Assembly (NCBI RefSeq): GCF_030848805.1 | Contig: NC_092367.1 | Span: 15,185,692 to 15,249,691, forward strand | Source: Temnothorax longispinosus | Lineage: Eukaryota; Arthropoda; Insecta; Hymenoptera; Formicidae | DNA length: 64,000 nucleotides | Direction: 5' to 3' | Shown here: positions 47,901 to 57,399 of the stretch, in pieces | Layout of the letters: each line of letters starts with the position of its first letter | Position numbering within the stretch: position 1 is the first letter of the stretch | Notes under the pieces: model-generated | What the model saw: only the letters and a program-made list of their open reading frames with translations | Databases searched by the model: none | Told to the model about the DNA's origin: nothing | Program-made: the position numbers and the translations under genes

Positions 47901-48065
47901 CATTCTTGTATGCCACCGAGAGCAGGTTCCTCTCCTCGTTCGACAGCTCGACTCCCGTCTCGGTGACCGCCTTCATCGCGGACGCCATGTCGTCGTACCT
48001 TTCCGCCTGCTCGGCAAGCTTCGCACGCTGCACTAATTCCTCCTTATCCACGGACATTGTGTCGG
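29205..48065 (-). CDS. 14-3-3zeta: 14-3-3 zeta phosphoserine/threonine-binding adaptor
   Basis: Coding exons: 47758..48057 (ATG at 48057; the exon starts at 48065 after TTTCAG with only 8 nt of 5' UTR), 32712..32835, then either 31294..31457 or 30229..30392, and 29205..29360 (stop TAA 29205-29207). The sum is 744 nt, 247 aa, the normal family length. The protein starts MSVDKEELVQRAKLAEQAER and ends LWTSDTQGDGDEPQEGGDN, matching insect 14-3-3 zeta (leonardo). The phosphopeptide-groove segments VAYKNVVGARRSSWR and GDYYRYLAEVA are intact. 14-3-3 proteins dimerise and bind phosphorylated clients such as Raf in the cytosol and at membranes. The second intron is about 15 kb and holds a tandem pair of genes on the opposite strand. 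The 5'-most exon(s) and promoter lie further right and are not located. Confidence 0.97.
29361..29417 (-). CDS. 14-3-3zeta: 57-nt in-frame upstream extension of the 14-3-3 zeta terminal exon (alternative acceptor)
   Basis: The start of the last exon (GCAG then GCGTTCGACGATGCGATCGC) is duplicated 57 bases upstream as GCAG then GCGTTTGACGATGGGATCGC. The intervening 57 bases stay open and in frame, so use of the upstream acceptor would insert 19 residues (AFDDGIAKFKRLKELNLLQ) before AFDDAIAELD. This would lengthen a helix that is otherwise invariant in the family. It may be a used isoform, a cryptic site or a decaying partial exon duplication. Confidence 0.5.
30229..30392 (-). CDS. 14-3-3zeta: 14-3-3 zeta mutually exclusive exon B
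   Basis: 164 nt. Encodes VVEDSQKAYQEAFDIAKAKM and ends IINSPARACHLAKQ. Acceptor ATTTGCAG, donor CAG then GTTAGA. Differences from exon A cluster at the ends (DD to ED, ISKSK to IAKAK, LNSPDKACQ to INSPARACH), around the client-groove helices. Drosophila 14-3-3 zeta is known to use an equivalent exon pair. Confidence 0.93.
31294..31457 (-). CDS. 14-3-3zeta: 14-3-3 zeta mutually exclusive exon A
   Basis: 164 nt, phase 1 in. Encodes VVDDSQKAYQDAFEISKSKM and ends ILNSPDKACQLAKQ. Acceptor ATATCCAG, donor CAG then GTACAC. It matches the form common in insects. Exon B replaces it with the same length and phase. Confidence 0.95.
31987..32126. mobile_element. Harbinger-type MITE, 140 bp, TAA target duplication
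   Basis: Terminal repeats GGCCCAGTTTCACAAG and CTTGCGAAACTGGGCC with long inner pairing (GGTTAACTTTTAAC). Flanked on both sides by TAA (31984-31986 and 32127-32129). A three-base TAA/TTA duplication and a GGCC start fit PIF/Harbinger. Confidence 0.8.
32364..32468. repeat. Palindromic element with stepped arms
   Basis: TCGATGCAACTGCGTC and CAAGTGCC pair with GGCACTTG and GACGCAGTTGCATCGA. This is probably another MITE, in the 14-3-3 zeta intron. It creates opposing open frames that are not genes. Confidence 0.7.
32619..32651 (+). repeat. TC microsatellite next to a 14-3-3 zeta donor
   Basis: About 16 TC units, 60 bases downstream of the exon 2 donor on the transcribed strand, where it reads as a GA run. 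Confidence 0.9.
35795..35818 (+). repeat. TG dinucleotide repeat
   Basis: Twelve TG units. Confidence 0.95.
36961..37156. mobile_element. Palindromic MITE with CACTGAG ends
   Basis: About 196 bp. Ends CACTGAGGAAAAATGTTAAC and mirrored CTCAGTG, with inner arms TTGACTAAAATTTTCAAC pairing with GTTGAAAATTTTAGTCAA-like sequence. The CACTG-type end resembles Tc1/mariner-derived MITEs; the flanking TA duplication is unclear. Confidence 0.75.
40027..40037 (+). promoter_or_regulatory. TATA box of SVWC gene 1
   Basis: TATATAAAAGG, 63 bases before the ATG. An initiator-like pyrimidine tract (AGTCTTTTCTTCC) follows about 30 bases later. A strong TATA box suits an inducible or tissue-specific gene. Confidence 0.8.
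40100..41861 (+). CDS. Secreted single-domain von Willebrand factor C (SVWC, Vago-like) protein, copy 1
   Basis: Three exons: 40100..40178, 40859..40976, 41684..41861 (stop TAA); 375 nt, 124 aa. Exon 1 is a signal peptide (MKGYICAILLICGGMAYS). The mature part has eight cysteines (34, 51, 56, 67, 72, 93, 94, 99) and the closing motif FPDCCPQPIC, the diagnostic end of the SVWC domain. Each exon boundary is GT-AG (phases 1 and 2). A poly(A) signal AATAAA lies at 41895-41900. SVWC proteins are arthropod extracellular proteins; Drosophila Vago is induced by virus infection, and other members respond to nutrition or bacteria. The ligand is not predictable from sequence. The gene lies antisense inside a 14-3-3 zeta intron, and its paralogue is 4.7 kb downstream. 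Confidence 0.88.
40773..40840 (+). repeat. Internal direct repeat, intron-1 member (copy 1)
   Basis: About 65 bases (CTACTTATTAGCTAATAATA to TTTTTCGGACAG) before exon 2 recur almost unchanged just after the stop codon at 41878-41942. The same pair exists in copy 2 (about 45505-45568 and 46612-46674), so it predates the 4.4-kb duplication. Confidence 0.85.
41878..41942 (+). repeat. Internal direct repeat, 3' UTR member (copy 1)
   Basis: Matches the end of intron 1. Contains the likely poly(A) signal and ends at the GA microsatellite. Confidence 0.85.
41944..41982 (+). repeat. GA microsatellite, copy 1
   Basis: About 19 GA units. The matching tract in copy 2 (46680-46702) is shorter, a length difference that arose after duplication. 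Confidence 0.95.
42833..42920 (+). repeat. 88-bp dispersed repeat, copy 2, at the duplication junction
   Basis: Near-identical to 6735-6823. It begins exactly where duplication copy 1 ends and fills the left part of the 255-bp spacer between the two copies. Confidence 0.85.
43281..43387. mobile_element. Palindromic MITE present only in duplication copy 2 (TA target)
   Basis: Ends CACTCTACCGGCAGGAATGC and mirrored GCATTCCTGCCGGTCAGTG, with 11 further paired bases. Copy 1 has the uninterrupted site GATGTACATTC near 38675; here it reads GATGCA, element, TACATTC. This fits a TA target duplication with one later change, as for Tc1/mariner MITEs. The insertion followed the tandem duplication, or was lost cleanly from copy 1. 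Confidence 0.85.
44748..44758 (+). promoter_or_regulatory. TATA box of SVWC gene 2
   Basis: TATATAAAAGG, conserved with copy 1, as is the downstream pyrimidine tract. Both promoters look functional. Confidence 0.8.
44821..46593 (+). CDS. Secreted single-domain von Willebrand factor C (SVWC, Vago-like) protein, copy 2
   Basis: Three exons: 44821..44887, 45592..45715, 46428..46593 (stop TAA); 357 nt, 118 aa. Signal peptide MKDYICAILLICGGMAYS. The eight cysteines are kept (29, 49, 54, 65, 70, 91, 92, 97) with the closing motif YPDCCIKPIC. Compared with copy 1 it lacks four codons after the signal peptide and one Tyr before the first Cys, gains three codons (THTIHT region), and loses four codons near the C-terminus; every indel keeps frame. 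Roughly 35 codons differ by amino acid and about five silently, although sampled introns are about 95% identical. Splice sites, TATA box and poly(A) signal (AATAAA 46627-46632) are intact, so this is not a pseudogene by sequence. Confidence 0.88.
46680..46702 (+). repeat. GA microsatellite, copy 2
   Basis: About 11 GA units at the position matching 41944-41982. Confidence 0.95.
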
Positions 48066-48830
48066 CTGAAATCAGATGAGAGTTGCAACGTCAGTGGAAG
48101 GCCCGATTCCAAAGATTGGATTGTTCGTCAAGGTTCTCTTTCATGTTTCCCGTACACGCGCGTCGATATCAAATCTCGTTGTATTTATCAAAAATTGAAG
48201 AAGTGCACTTTGCTAAGAAAAGGAAAGGCCGAACTATAAAATAAGAAAAGGGCGATCTCAAATCTCCGAAATTACAAAATTGCCTAAATATACGCCGTGA
48301 ACTTCAAGATATAGAGATTACAAGTTAAAAGATATCGATATAATGCGTTTAAAAAAATAAAATTCAGTGTTCCAATACTTCAAGATGTTACGTCCTCAGG
48401 AATGCAAAACCCGTGTTCTCGAAAGTTTTCGAAACGATAAGAACTTAAGGAGGATTTTAAACACACGAAAGATTTTGTAGGTTCGAGATTTCTATGATCA
48501 CTCGGCCATGTCTAAATGTCTTTCGACCGAACGTTGCGCCGTTCGGCGTACTTTTCAAAATATAAAATCGTGCTGCAAAACAACATACCACTTTAAATAT
48601 TATGGAAAAAAAAACCTGCTTTAGTATTAAGCAGGTCAGAGAGACTGTCGAATGGCGGACACGTCGAGATACGACACCGGGAGGGAAACGCAAAACGCGA
48701 TATACAAAGCGTGACAGACTGCCGCGCACGTTTCAATGTCGCCGGGTTCCTTTTGTCGCGTCGTCGCGTGTACCCGGAGAGGTCGGGAAGAATAGGCCTC
48801 GCACACCGACGCGTTTAGAAGCCAAACACC

Positions 48831-48858
48831 ACGACGACGACGACGACGACGACGATGA
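48831..48858 (+). repeat. CGA trinucleotide repeat
   Basis: About nine CGA units in a GC-rich patch about 780 bases upstream of the 14-3-3 zeta ATG exon. Confidence 0.9.
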
Positions 48859-51673
48859 CACGATGTTGCGTATCCACTCACGAAACGCGACTGGCCTCGT
48901 TTGCCTTGGCAAACGATCGAACTGCACGAGGCAGGATGACCTTTTCCCTTTCCGAGTCACGTGCGCGCGACGAAGTCCCTTTATCCTCGGGATGTTCCGA
49001 GAGCAGCGTGCAATCCGACTTTGGAAAAACAAATACCCTCCGGAAAATCTCACGGAGCGAGAGCGAACCAAATGACTTTTTTACTGTCTCGCTTCGAGAT
49101 TATAAAGTTAAGAAACCACGAAGTTCTTTCTATCGAATTTGTCTACATTCTCTAGAGAAACTTCGTATTGTTTTCGTCTTGAAAAGAACATTCCTGGTGT
49201 GCAACGACGCATTTTCGAGCTGACCAGCTGCCAGACTCGTCTTGCTTCACGGAAACGTTCAGGTTCAGGTAGAATTTTCTCTAACAATAAGAAGAAAAAA
49301 ATAAATCCTAGAGAGAGACCCTCAAAGCAAAGAGATACTAAGAGAAGAAATTTCTTTTCCATCGCGTGACGTTTCATTCTATGGTTTCTTTCTTATTTTA
49401 GAGTTGGTGGTTTTTCCTACCTTACTATACAGTATACAATTATAACAGTCTACAATGTCATTATAGCGCAGCTATATAAATTATCGTATTAATCGTAATT
49501 AATTTCGCATTCTTAATGCCGCAAAAAAGTGGCCAATGTCTTAAAAAAAAGAAAGAAAAACTACATCTATCGAAGGTACCAATCGAAGTGTTTTCCTCAA
49601 TTGAATCGAATGAGTATTTAATCCCTGAGAAATCGATATGATATACGTACGTGACTTGATAAATGCTGCAGCAAGTCTACATTATAAGAAAACGCAACAC
49701 CCACACGCGTTTACCGTGTGGCACCGCATTTCCATGGAAACCCGTGCGAAAGCGTCTATTTCCAACATGAAAGCGAGATTTGCCATGAAATTGAGGATCA
49801 CGTAGCCCTTTGAGCATTGTCGATCGATACACGCGACGCTGTTATTTAGCAAAAGCACGTTACGTAAGACCTGCAACTCGTAACTTTGAATATCAATATC
49901 AAATGACATTCACTAATGAGGATTCAATGCGAAACGATATTTTGCAAATTACTTGATAACGACACGATTATATAATCTTAATTTGATTTAAATACGCAGT
50001 CTTTTTCGAATTATTAATAATTTTATCCTCATTTTTTCAGACGCAATAATATTTTAATTTTTATTTCTCTTTCTTTTGAATTGCAACGACGCAATTTTTA
50101 TTTATCCTCTCTCTATTCAAGAAACCATGATTAATCGATTACTTTTTTATTCGGGAGCATTGATATATAATTAATTTCTTTCCGATTTTATCACAAATCA
50201 CGACGCTTGGTATCACGACCTATCCCACTCCAACTCCGCCTCTTATCTCTAATCTGTCGCTTTTATCTACCGAACAGAATATCACCGGACGTCCAATAAA
50301 TCGACAAACGTGACCATATATGAGATTATCCAGCTTACGCAACGATCGCCCAGGTTTTTTATTTTTTGTCATTCTTTCACCGTTTTCTAGGGCTCAAGAA
50401 CAAATGAAAATTAACTCGATAATAGTTAATAGCTAAATAGTTTTAGCAAAGAAACAAAATCTTGTTTTTTACTATAACACGAACACCTTAAATCTTAATA
50501 TCGAGCAATCCTCGATCGTTTATGGCAGGCACGTGGACGGCAATTATCGCTCTCCCTTTGTACCTTTTTTTTTTAGTTTGGTCAGCATCTGCCGCTCGGA
50601 CGCGATAAATCACCAGCGACTCGGTCAGAGGGCTAATATCTCGTCGACGAATTGCACATGCGTGTGAATCCGTGAGCCGATAAGAGAATTGGTCGTCCGC
50701 TCGTTAAAATGAACAAATAAAAGAGAGCGAACACGTTCGATGAACCGAGGAGAGGCGGTTGATTATATCGTCATCGAATCGCACGAGCAGAAGTGCGTCA
50801 ATAACAAGCCGCCGTTACCAAGAAAAGTGCAAATCATATTACAATTTATGATTTAAGTGATAAATTCACCTTTTTAGAACATTTTGCATCGTTTACGAAG
50901 TAAGAGAACAATTTACATCAAGATGTGACACAGCAAAAGTGCGTAAATATGATTTACATGAATTTTGAGAATGTTAAGCTTAAGTTCTTGAAAAATTGAA
51001 TTCCCGAGTTCGCGTAAAGTACTTTTGTTTCGTATCTGATCAGATCAAATTCGTAAATCTTTAAATATTCCTATCAAATTTCAAAAAGATAAAAAATCGA
51101 CACACCTTCGTGTGTTTTGAGGTAGTTAAGTTTCTAGGTATATTCAGTTATACGTTTGTAAGAGTTAACGGGATGTCGTAATACCTCCGTTGTACCGGAA
51201 TGTTATGTCGTCGTCGTCGTAGTACGCGCGAGAGGAAACGGCGGTGATTCATGCCGTAGAATTGAAAGAACGAATTACATCTCGGGACTGGGAAGCGAGC
51301 CTAGACGCATTCATGAACTATATCAAGCAGTGCGTAACGCGCCGTAAGAAAATCGGAGGATATAATTTACTCGGCAACGTAACAACGTGACCTTGCGTAA
51401 ACCGCTGTTACGCAAATTTCCTCGTGTCCTAATTTGTTAATTCACGAATGGGACGTAACACAAATTAAATTCAAATGGGACGTAATATAATACAAATTCT
51501 AGTAAATGTAAATAAATTACTCGCATTTTCAATGCCTTATATACGCACGTGGTTTAATAATATAAGCTTAATCAGCCGATGTTCTTTCGAAAATTGAAAT
51601 AATCTTTCGTCTAAAGATACAATTCTAAGGAAAGCTTCAAATAAGTTCGCCGCAAATGATTTCTCCAAACGAA

Positions 51674-51702
51674 CCGCACTATCTTGGTTGAAGATAGTGC
51701 GG
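51674..51702. repeat. Perfect 12-bp hairpin, 5-nt loop
   Basis: CCGCACTATCTT, loop GGTTG, AAGATAGTGCGG. Isolated and compact; too short for a typical pre-miRNA. Confidence 0.7.
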
Positions 51703-54700
51703 GGCAGAAGAAGTAATTTCTCTCGAAAGTTAAAAGCTTCTTTGTCGTTAAATTAATTTTCCGGAAATTGCGGATAAGATCGAAACACGAATATCGACGA
51801 CGAATCGGGAGATTTCCTGAGGGAGATCATTACGGTGTATTCATAGAAAGGGTAATTAAAAATACATCGTGGCGCACGAGAGGTTCCTTCGTAAAAATAG
51901 CTTGTAAATTAAATACGTTACGTGATCACACTCGGCGATGCGCATCGTATTTCCATATACAGAATGCGTCTGATCACACACGCAAGCTCATTTTTAACGA
52001 TACACTATACGCAACCAATCTATAAATATCTGAATTCTCAAGTGACAATCTAAAACGGTAAGAATATTATAAAGAAATTATTTAAAGGATATAAGTAAAA
52101 ATAGGAGAATCTCAGTATTCATATTTTATAAGGTTTGAGAAATCAGAAATAAATAATGACAACTTTTAACATACACGATTAGTCGCGCCTGAATTGTTGG
52201 TTTAGTTCCACAATTTAGTATAAGTGCAAGTTGATAGCTTCCACGAACTGTAGCAATAGTATCTGTCGTTGAAAGGAAGTGAAGTTGGCAAAAAACACCC
52301 CGTATAATATGCGCGGATAATCGGATGTAGAACGAGCGGGTATCGCATGGTACGATGACTCATTGCTTTGAAACTGGTCGATGCCGTCGAAAAACCCGCG
52401 AGAGCTCTTATAGGGCCACTTAACCCTGAAGAACACAGATCAACCTCCTTCCTCTCTCTCGGCAAAGTCTCCGCTATAAATACCGAATTACAAAAACTTT
52501 ATACCTTTTCATTAACGAACCTTTCCGCAACATTTCCGACATCGTCTCATTCACTCTTCTCAATATTTATTTAACCTTCTTACTCGGAAGATAAAAAAAT
52601 CGAGTTTGTAAAATATATAATATGTACAATTATCAAATCAATATTCGTGCTTTGCGTCCTCAAAATATTTTCTTGGACCTATCGAAGAATTCAGCTTCCC
52701 TTAAAATAGCGAGAAAAGCTGGCGCAAAGTTCTGCGAAGCTTAATGATGCTGAATATCCGCGCGAGAGTGCAGAAATGTGCGTGAACGGATGTTTACCTA
52801 ACGAGAGAGCGATACGGGGAAACGACGAGTTGTTTGGTGTTAAAATAAATGCGATGAGTAACGAGTCAAAGTGCAATTGCACCTAATCGCATGTGACTAA
52901 GAGCATTTCTTTCTCAATGAACCGGATAATTGTTGTCAAGGATGAAAGAATCGGAGAATGCCGGAAATAATGCCAGCCGTGTCACCTGTCGCACGGAAAA
53001 AAAATAATACGCGACGTTAATGCGTCGATCGCTGTACGATTTTTGTCGTCTCGTAATAACGCGAGTTTAATGTCAGAAAAAAATACAACGAAATTCTTCT
53101 GCGATGATTTTCGCGTTTGGCATGTGCACCGTCTACTCGCAATTGCGCAAAAGTACCATTGTTCGCCGGGAAAGTGTCGTTTTATAAATTCCAGGATCTC
53201 CCGATAAATCATCACAGAAATACGTTTCGAACGTACGCGACAATATTCCACAATTCTTGAATTTGCAAATTGTACAATTCGTAGATCCCAGTTTGCTTTG
53301 CAAATCTATAAATTCTAGAAATATTTGGTTTCCTGCATTTATTTGCTTCGGGGGATCTGAAATCCCCGACGAGTTAGCACTACGCTTCACAAATCTCGAG
53401 TGTCACGAAGCTCGCGTATATACAATAAATCATAAATCAGATTCATAATTCAGTTCAATAAATCGCTCAGTCTACACGCTAGTCTAACTTTATATACGTT
53501 TCACATTTTTAACGAGGAAGGTTCATCGAGATCAAGTTTTCTTCGCGCTTATACAATCTCGACCGTTTGTCTCGAAAATTTTGAAACTTGTAGATTTTAT
53601 AAATTGCTGTCACCGTTCAAACTCGCCGCGCCCGGAGAAATTTCGATTCCGGAAATCGCGTCGTTCGAACGCCCGTCGTCACAATCCATAAATCCTCCCG
53701 CCCCCACGGATCCCGTAATAAATTCACGATAGCGCAATAAATTTGGATTAACGTCGAACGGAGGATCGCACCCGCTATTTCCCCACGTTCCATATTTAAC
53801 GACGACGCGAATCGCTTCTTTACAGAGCGAGTGCGACGAGAGGCAAAAAGAATTCCGGGTCACGAACGATGGAAAGGCCCGAGATCCGGTTTCATTAATA
53901 TACACTTCCGGTTCGTGGCGTTCGCCGCTCTCCCGAGATGCAGCACTCGAGGAAAGGGAGAAATATGACAATTCCGTGGATTCGTATTTCCGAAGTAACG
54001 ACGTCTCGCGAAAAGAAATATAACGACTCCAACGATCGTTCAGCCGAATAATCAATCCAACAATATTTCCGTAATTCGAGATAATTACTTGAAGCTCGTC
54101 TGATAGATCCAGTGTGTAAACTTCTTTTTTAACTTTGTTAAATTGGAACCACTCTTATTAATTTGAGAAATAAACTATGATTGATGATATCAATTTCGCG
54201 TTTCGATCTATTCTACGATATCTCAAGGGGATAAAGTATCTAATTTGTCACTAAATGATCGAGATAGATTATCCATTAATTAAATGTAAAAAAGTGGCAG
54301 TTTATTAAGGAAAGAATTAACACTTGGCACACACAATTTTACGCGCATACTAGAGGTAACAGAAGCGCGAATTACCCCCGTGAGAACGCGAGGAACATGT
54401 TACACGTGGAAGATCCGTACGCGATACGCGACTCGCGGTTTCCCGCGAGGTAAACGATCGCGAAGATACGTCGACGTCCTTAATTGCGGAATTTATGTCG
54501 TATACGATGTCTCGCGATAGTTTTCAACCGGAATACAACAACCGGTTTGAAACACGAAGGCGAATTCAACGGCGGGTAAATATCGATCGGGGTTCCGGAA
54601 GCGTGTCTCTCGCTCTCGGCTCGCACAAAGAAACCCGGACAGAAATGTTGGGCGAGCGAGTAAAGGTAGGTGTATTCGGCGCCCTATATTTAATCGCACG

Positions 54701-54740
54701 CGATCACCTGGCTTCGGGCGGGTTTCAGTGGCGACGAAAC

Positions 54741-54762
54741 GACGACGACGACGACGACGACG
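54741..54762 (+). repeat. CGA trinucleotide repeat
   Basis: About seven CGA units. Confidence 0.9.
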
Positions 54763-56975
54763 ACGTCGAGACGCCCCGCGTCGCCGCTGAAATATTTCTG
54801 GCACGAAGAGAACTCTCGCAGCGCGGAGCGGCCTGCGCGAGCGGAACGCATCTCGCGCGCGCTCCAACTCGTTCCAATTCCCACCAAGTTATCCCCCTCG
54901 ATCGCCTTCGAACGCGACATGCGATTCTGATTCTTATCGAGGGTACAGGAGCACTCCAAAGCGCGATAAGAGGGGCTTCCGTAAGAGATTCGCTGAAACA
55001 AATTCCCCGCATCAAGCTTCATCAACGATTTCGAGTCGGATTTTTATCAGCAATGATTCAATTCAAACATTTTTTTTCTACGATAAGTACTTATCTCTTC
55101 TCTTACAGATCGAAAATAGAAAAAGATTCCAAGGAAAGCGATACCTGATTTCTAATTGTTCGGGGACAGACTTATCATTAGTTCCGAAGAATTGGAAATT
55201 TTGATGGATGCTTTGGAGCGACGGGTTCTTAGAAATCACTGTCGCATCGTGACGCGGTGAGTTTTCCCTATTCCGTCATCCCCGTGTGGCGAAACGTTCG
55301 GTCGCGACACACACGATCCTGAAAGTAAACGCACTTTTTTTCCATTCCGCCTCGGCGCGGGAAGAATGCGGGCTGGCGTCACGCGTGGGTAATCGACGCT
55401 TTTGCAAGCGTTTTATGAATGCCTGCGCGAATACCTGGCAAGCGAGGCTGCGATTCCGAGTAAGACCGTCACTGCCATACGCACGCGATCGCGCCGCGAT
55501 TCATTAATATCGGACGACTGCGTCGTAAACCGAGACAACCGAGTCTTCTCACGTGCCAGTGAAATTATTAATAGAAATATATAGTGAGACAATTCGAATA
55601 AATGTTAATGAAAAAAAGAGTGAGACGAGCGATACTCCTCAAATTGTTAGAAAACTACTCGGAAAAATGTCTCGTGATAAAATCTGCATTTTTTAAATTA
55701 TTTCCTTATAATCTTTTTACTCATCGCTGTGACCCGTAAAAATTATGTCGCTAACTGCGATAAGCGTAAACTGTAAACGTTCATTTCGTTTCGTCGATTG
55801 ATCACAAAACTCATCATTAAAATTAAAATCGAATTCTAGAATATCCTGTCACGTGCACACGTGCGATATGTTTTCGTTGTTAATAAAAATTATAGTAAAT
55901 TAAATGGAGAAGGCTGCGATTAACTGTGGAAAATTTCCTCTCAAAATGTATCGCTCTCGCGTTACGAGCGGATTATCGATCGAATGTCACGGATCATCCG
56001 CGACTTTTTTTTTTTAGCGAGACGGAAGCCTGGCGAGACCGAATCGGCATCGCGGATTTTTGCGCAAACTCCCGCCTCGCGTAAATACGCGAGAGCAGAC
56101 GGCGCTATCAGCCGCGAAGTAACACATGACATGATGCGGGCGCAGATAAACGCGGTAACTGATAAAATTGATATCTATATCCGCACGCCCGAGATGTTAC
56201 GACGAGGCGCTTATCACATTTTTAATTCCTATCGCGCGTGCGATAACTCGTGACAAAATCGTGTTTCTACGGATTCGGAAAGTTGGACGTTGACGAAAAA
56301 TGTTTTTTTCCCTCAATTCGGGTTTCTCTTTCTCTCTCACCGTCCAGAAATATCGGCCGTAATCGATATCAGCGTCAGAATAAATTCGATCGAAATTACA
56401 AGGACGTGCTCGGTGCCCCGCGGATCAATCTCGGCATTAAAATTCGAAACTTTATCCTCGTTCTAAAAATTGCCTCCCGCAATTACTCGTCGATATCGAC
56501 CGTCACTTACTTGTCGCCATAAATACAGTCACGTGAAATAGGAGAGTAAAATATCATTGAACCGTCGCTATAAATATATCTAGGAAATAAGAACCACGGA
56601 CTTCACACATTTAACGAGATCTCAAGGCCATCGATCGATCGGCATTTAAGATCCGCGCCTTGTTCTCCAGAAGAAAAAAAAAGTGAGGGGACAATCGCGT
56701 GCTGAGCGATCGATGGCTGGACCGACACGTGAAACCCACACGTCAGAGACAAGACGAAGAAAGCAAAAACGACTTATCAAAACATGTTCTATGCGACATA
56801 AATTCTCCGATATCACGAACAAAATTTAAGTAAGAAAATTCGGATGGTGGAAGCTGTCTAGAAATTTAATATTTAAAGTCAAGAAAATCGGAGTTCAGAA
56901 AATCGGAGTTAATAGGATCTCGTTTCTCTTTAAATTCCCGTCGAGTTCGGCCGGAAATTTATTTCAAATCCCTAA

Positions 56976-57217
56976 GGGCCGGTTGTTCCATCCTGTTGGT
57001 AAACTAATAGTTAATTATATCCATAGTTGCGGTCCACTTGACGCTACAAATGCTTCGGAGCATTCCTCTTCTCTTTTCTTTCAATGAAGAAGAACGCTCC
57101 AAAAAATTTGTAGCGTCAAGTGGACCGCAGCCTATCACGTCTCCTAATTTGAAGGAAAAACAAAAACATATATATGATTTATCTATTAGTTAGTTTACCA
57201 ATAGGACCAACCGGCCC
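56976..57217. mobile_element. Harbinger-type MITE carrying a nested MITE
   Basis: Ends GGGCCGGTTG and CAACCGGCCC with inner pairing TTGGTAAACTAATAG / CTATTAGTTAGTTTACCAA. TAA duplications at 56973-56975 and 57218-57220. The centre is interrupted by 57028-57129; without it the element is about 140 bp, the same size as those at 31987 and 60185. Confidence 0.85.
57028..57129. mobile_element. MITE family E, copy 2, nested in a Harbinger-type MITE
   Basis: Arms TGCGGTCCACTTGACGCTAC and the exact complement at the right end, with a CT-rich centre. Same family as 18722-18828. Confidence 0.9.
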
Positions 57218-57399
57218 TAAGAAAATCAAATCGAAAAATGAAAAAAGATTCGCCACGATAATAATCCCTGAAAATTATTTCCGAGGAGTCCTCGTCAACG
57301 TCATGCCCGATCATAATGGGACACTTCCCATTACGAGAGCTCGTGGAGAAGCCGCGTCGGTCTACAAGAAAGACATATTTAGCCATGCAAAGTAGCTCT

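Larger units (their letters stand above)
48066..56972. other. Probable 14-3-3 zeta first intron, left part
   Basis: No coding exon supported. The 14-3-3 coding start exon begins after a TTTCAG acceptor, so this DNA is upstream intron. It holds CGA repeats (48831-48858 and 54741-54762), CpG-rich patches at 48.6-49.1 and 54.4-55.0 kb, and a short hairpin at 51674-51702. The 217-residue frame at 54495-55148 and the 152-residue minus frame at 53597-54055 show no domain and no homology I recognise. Confidence 0.5.

Noticed and set aside
53597..54055. 152-residue minus-strand frame
   Set aside because: No domain, low-complexity CpG-rich context, no splice partner; likely chance.
54495..55148. 217-residue plus-strand frame, the longest uninterrupted frame on the right side
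   Set aside because: It crosses a CGA repeat, has opposing frames of similar length and no recognisable motif; GC-rich DNA has few stops.
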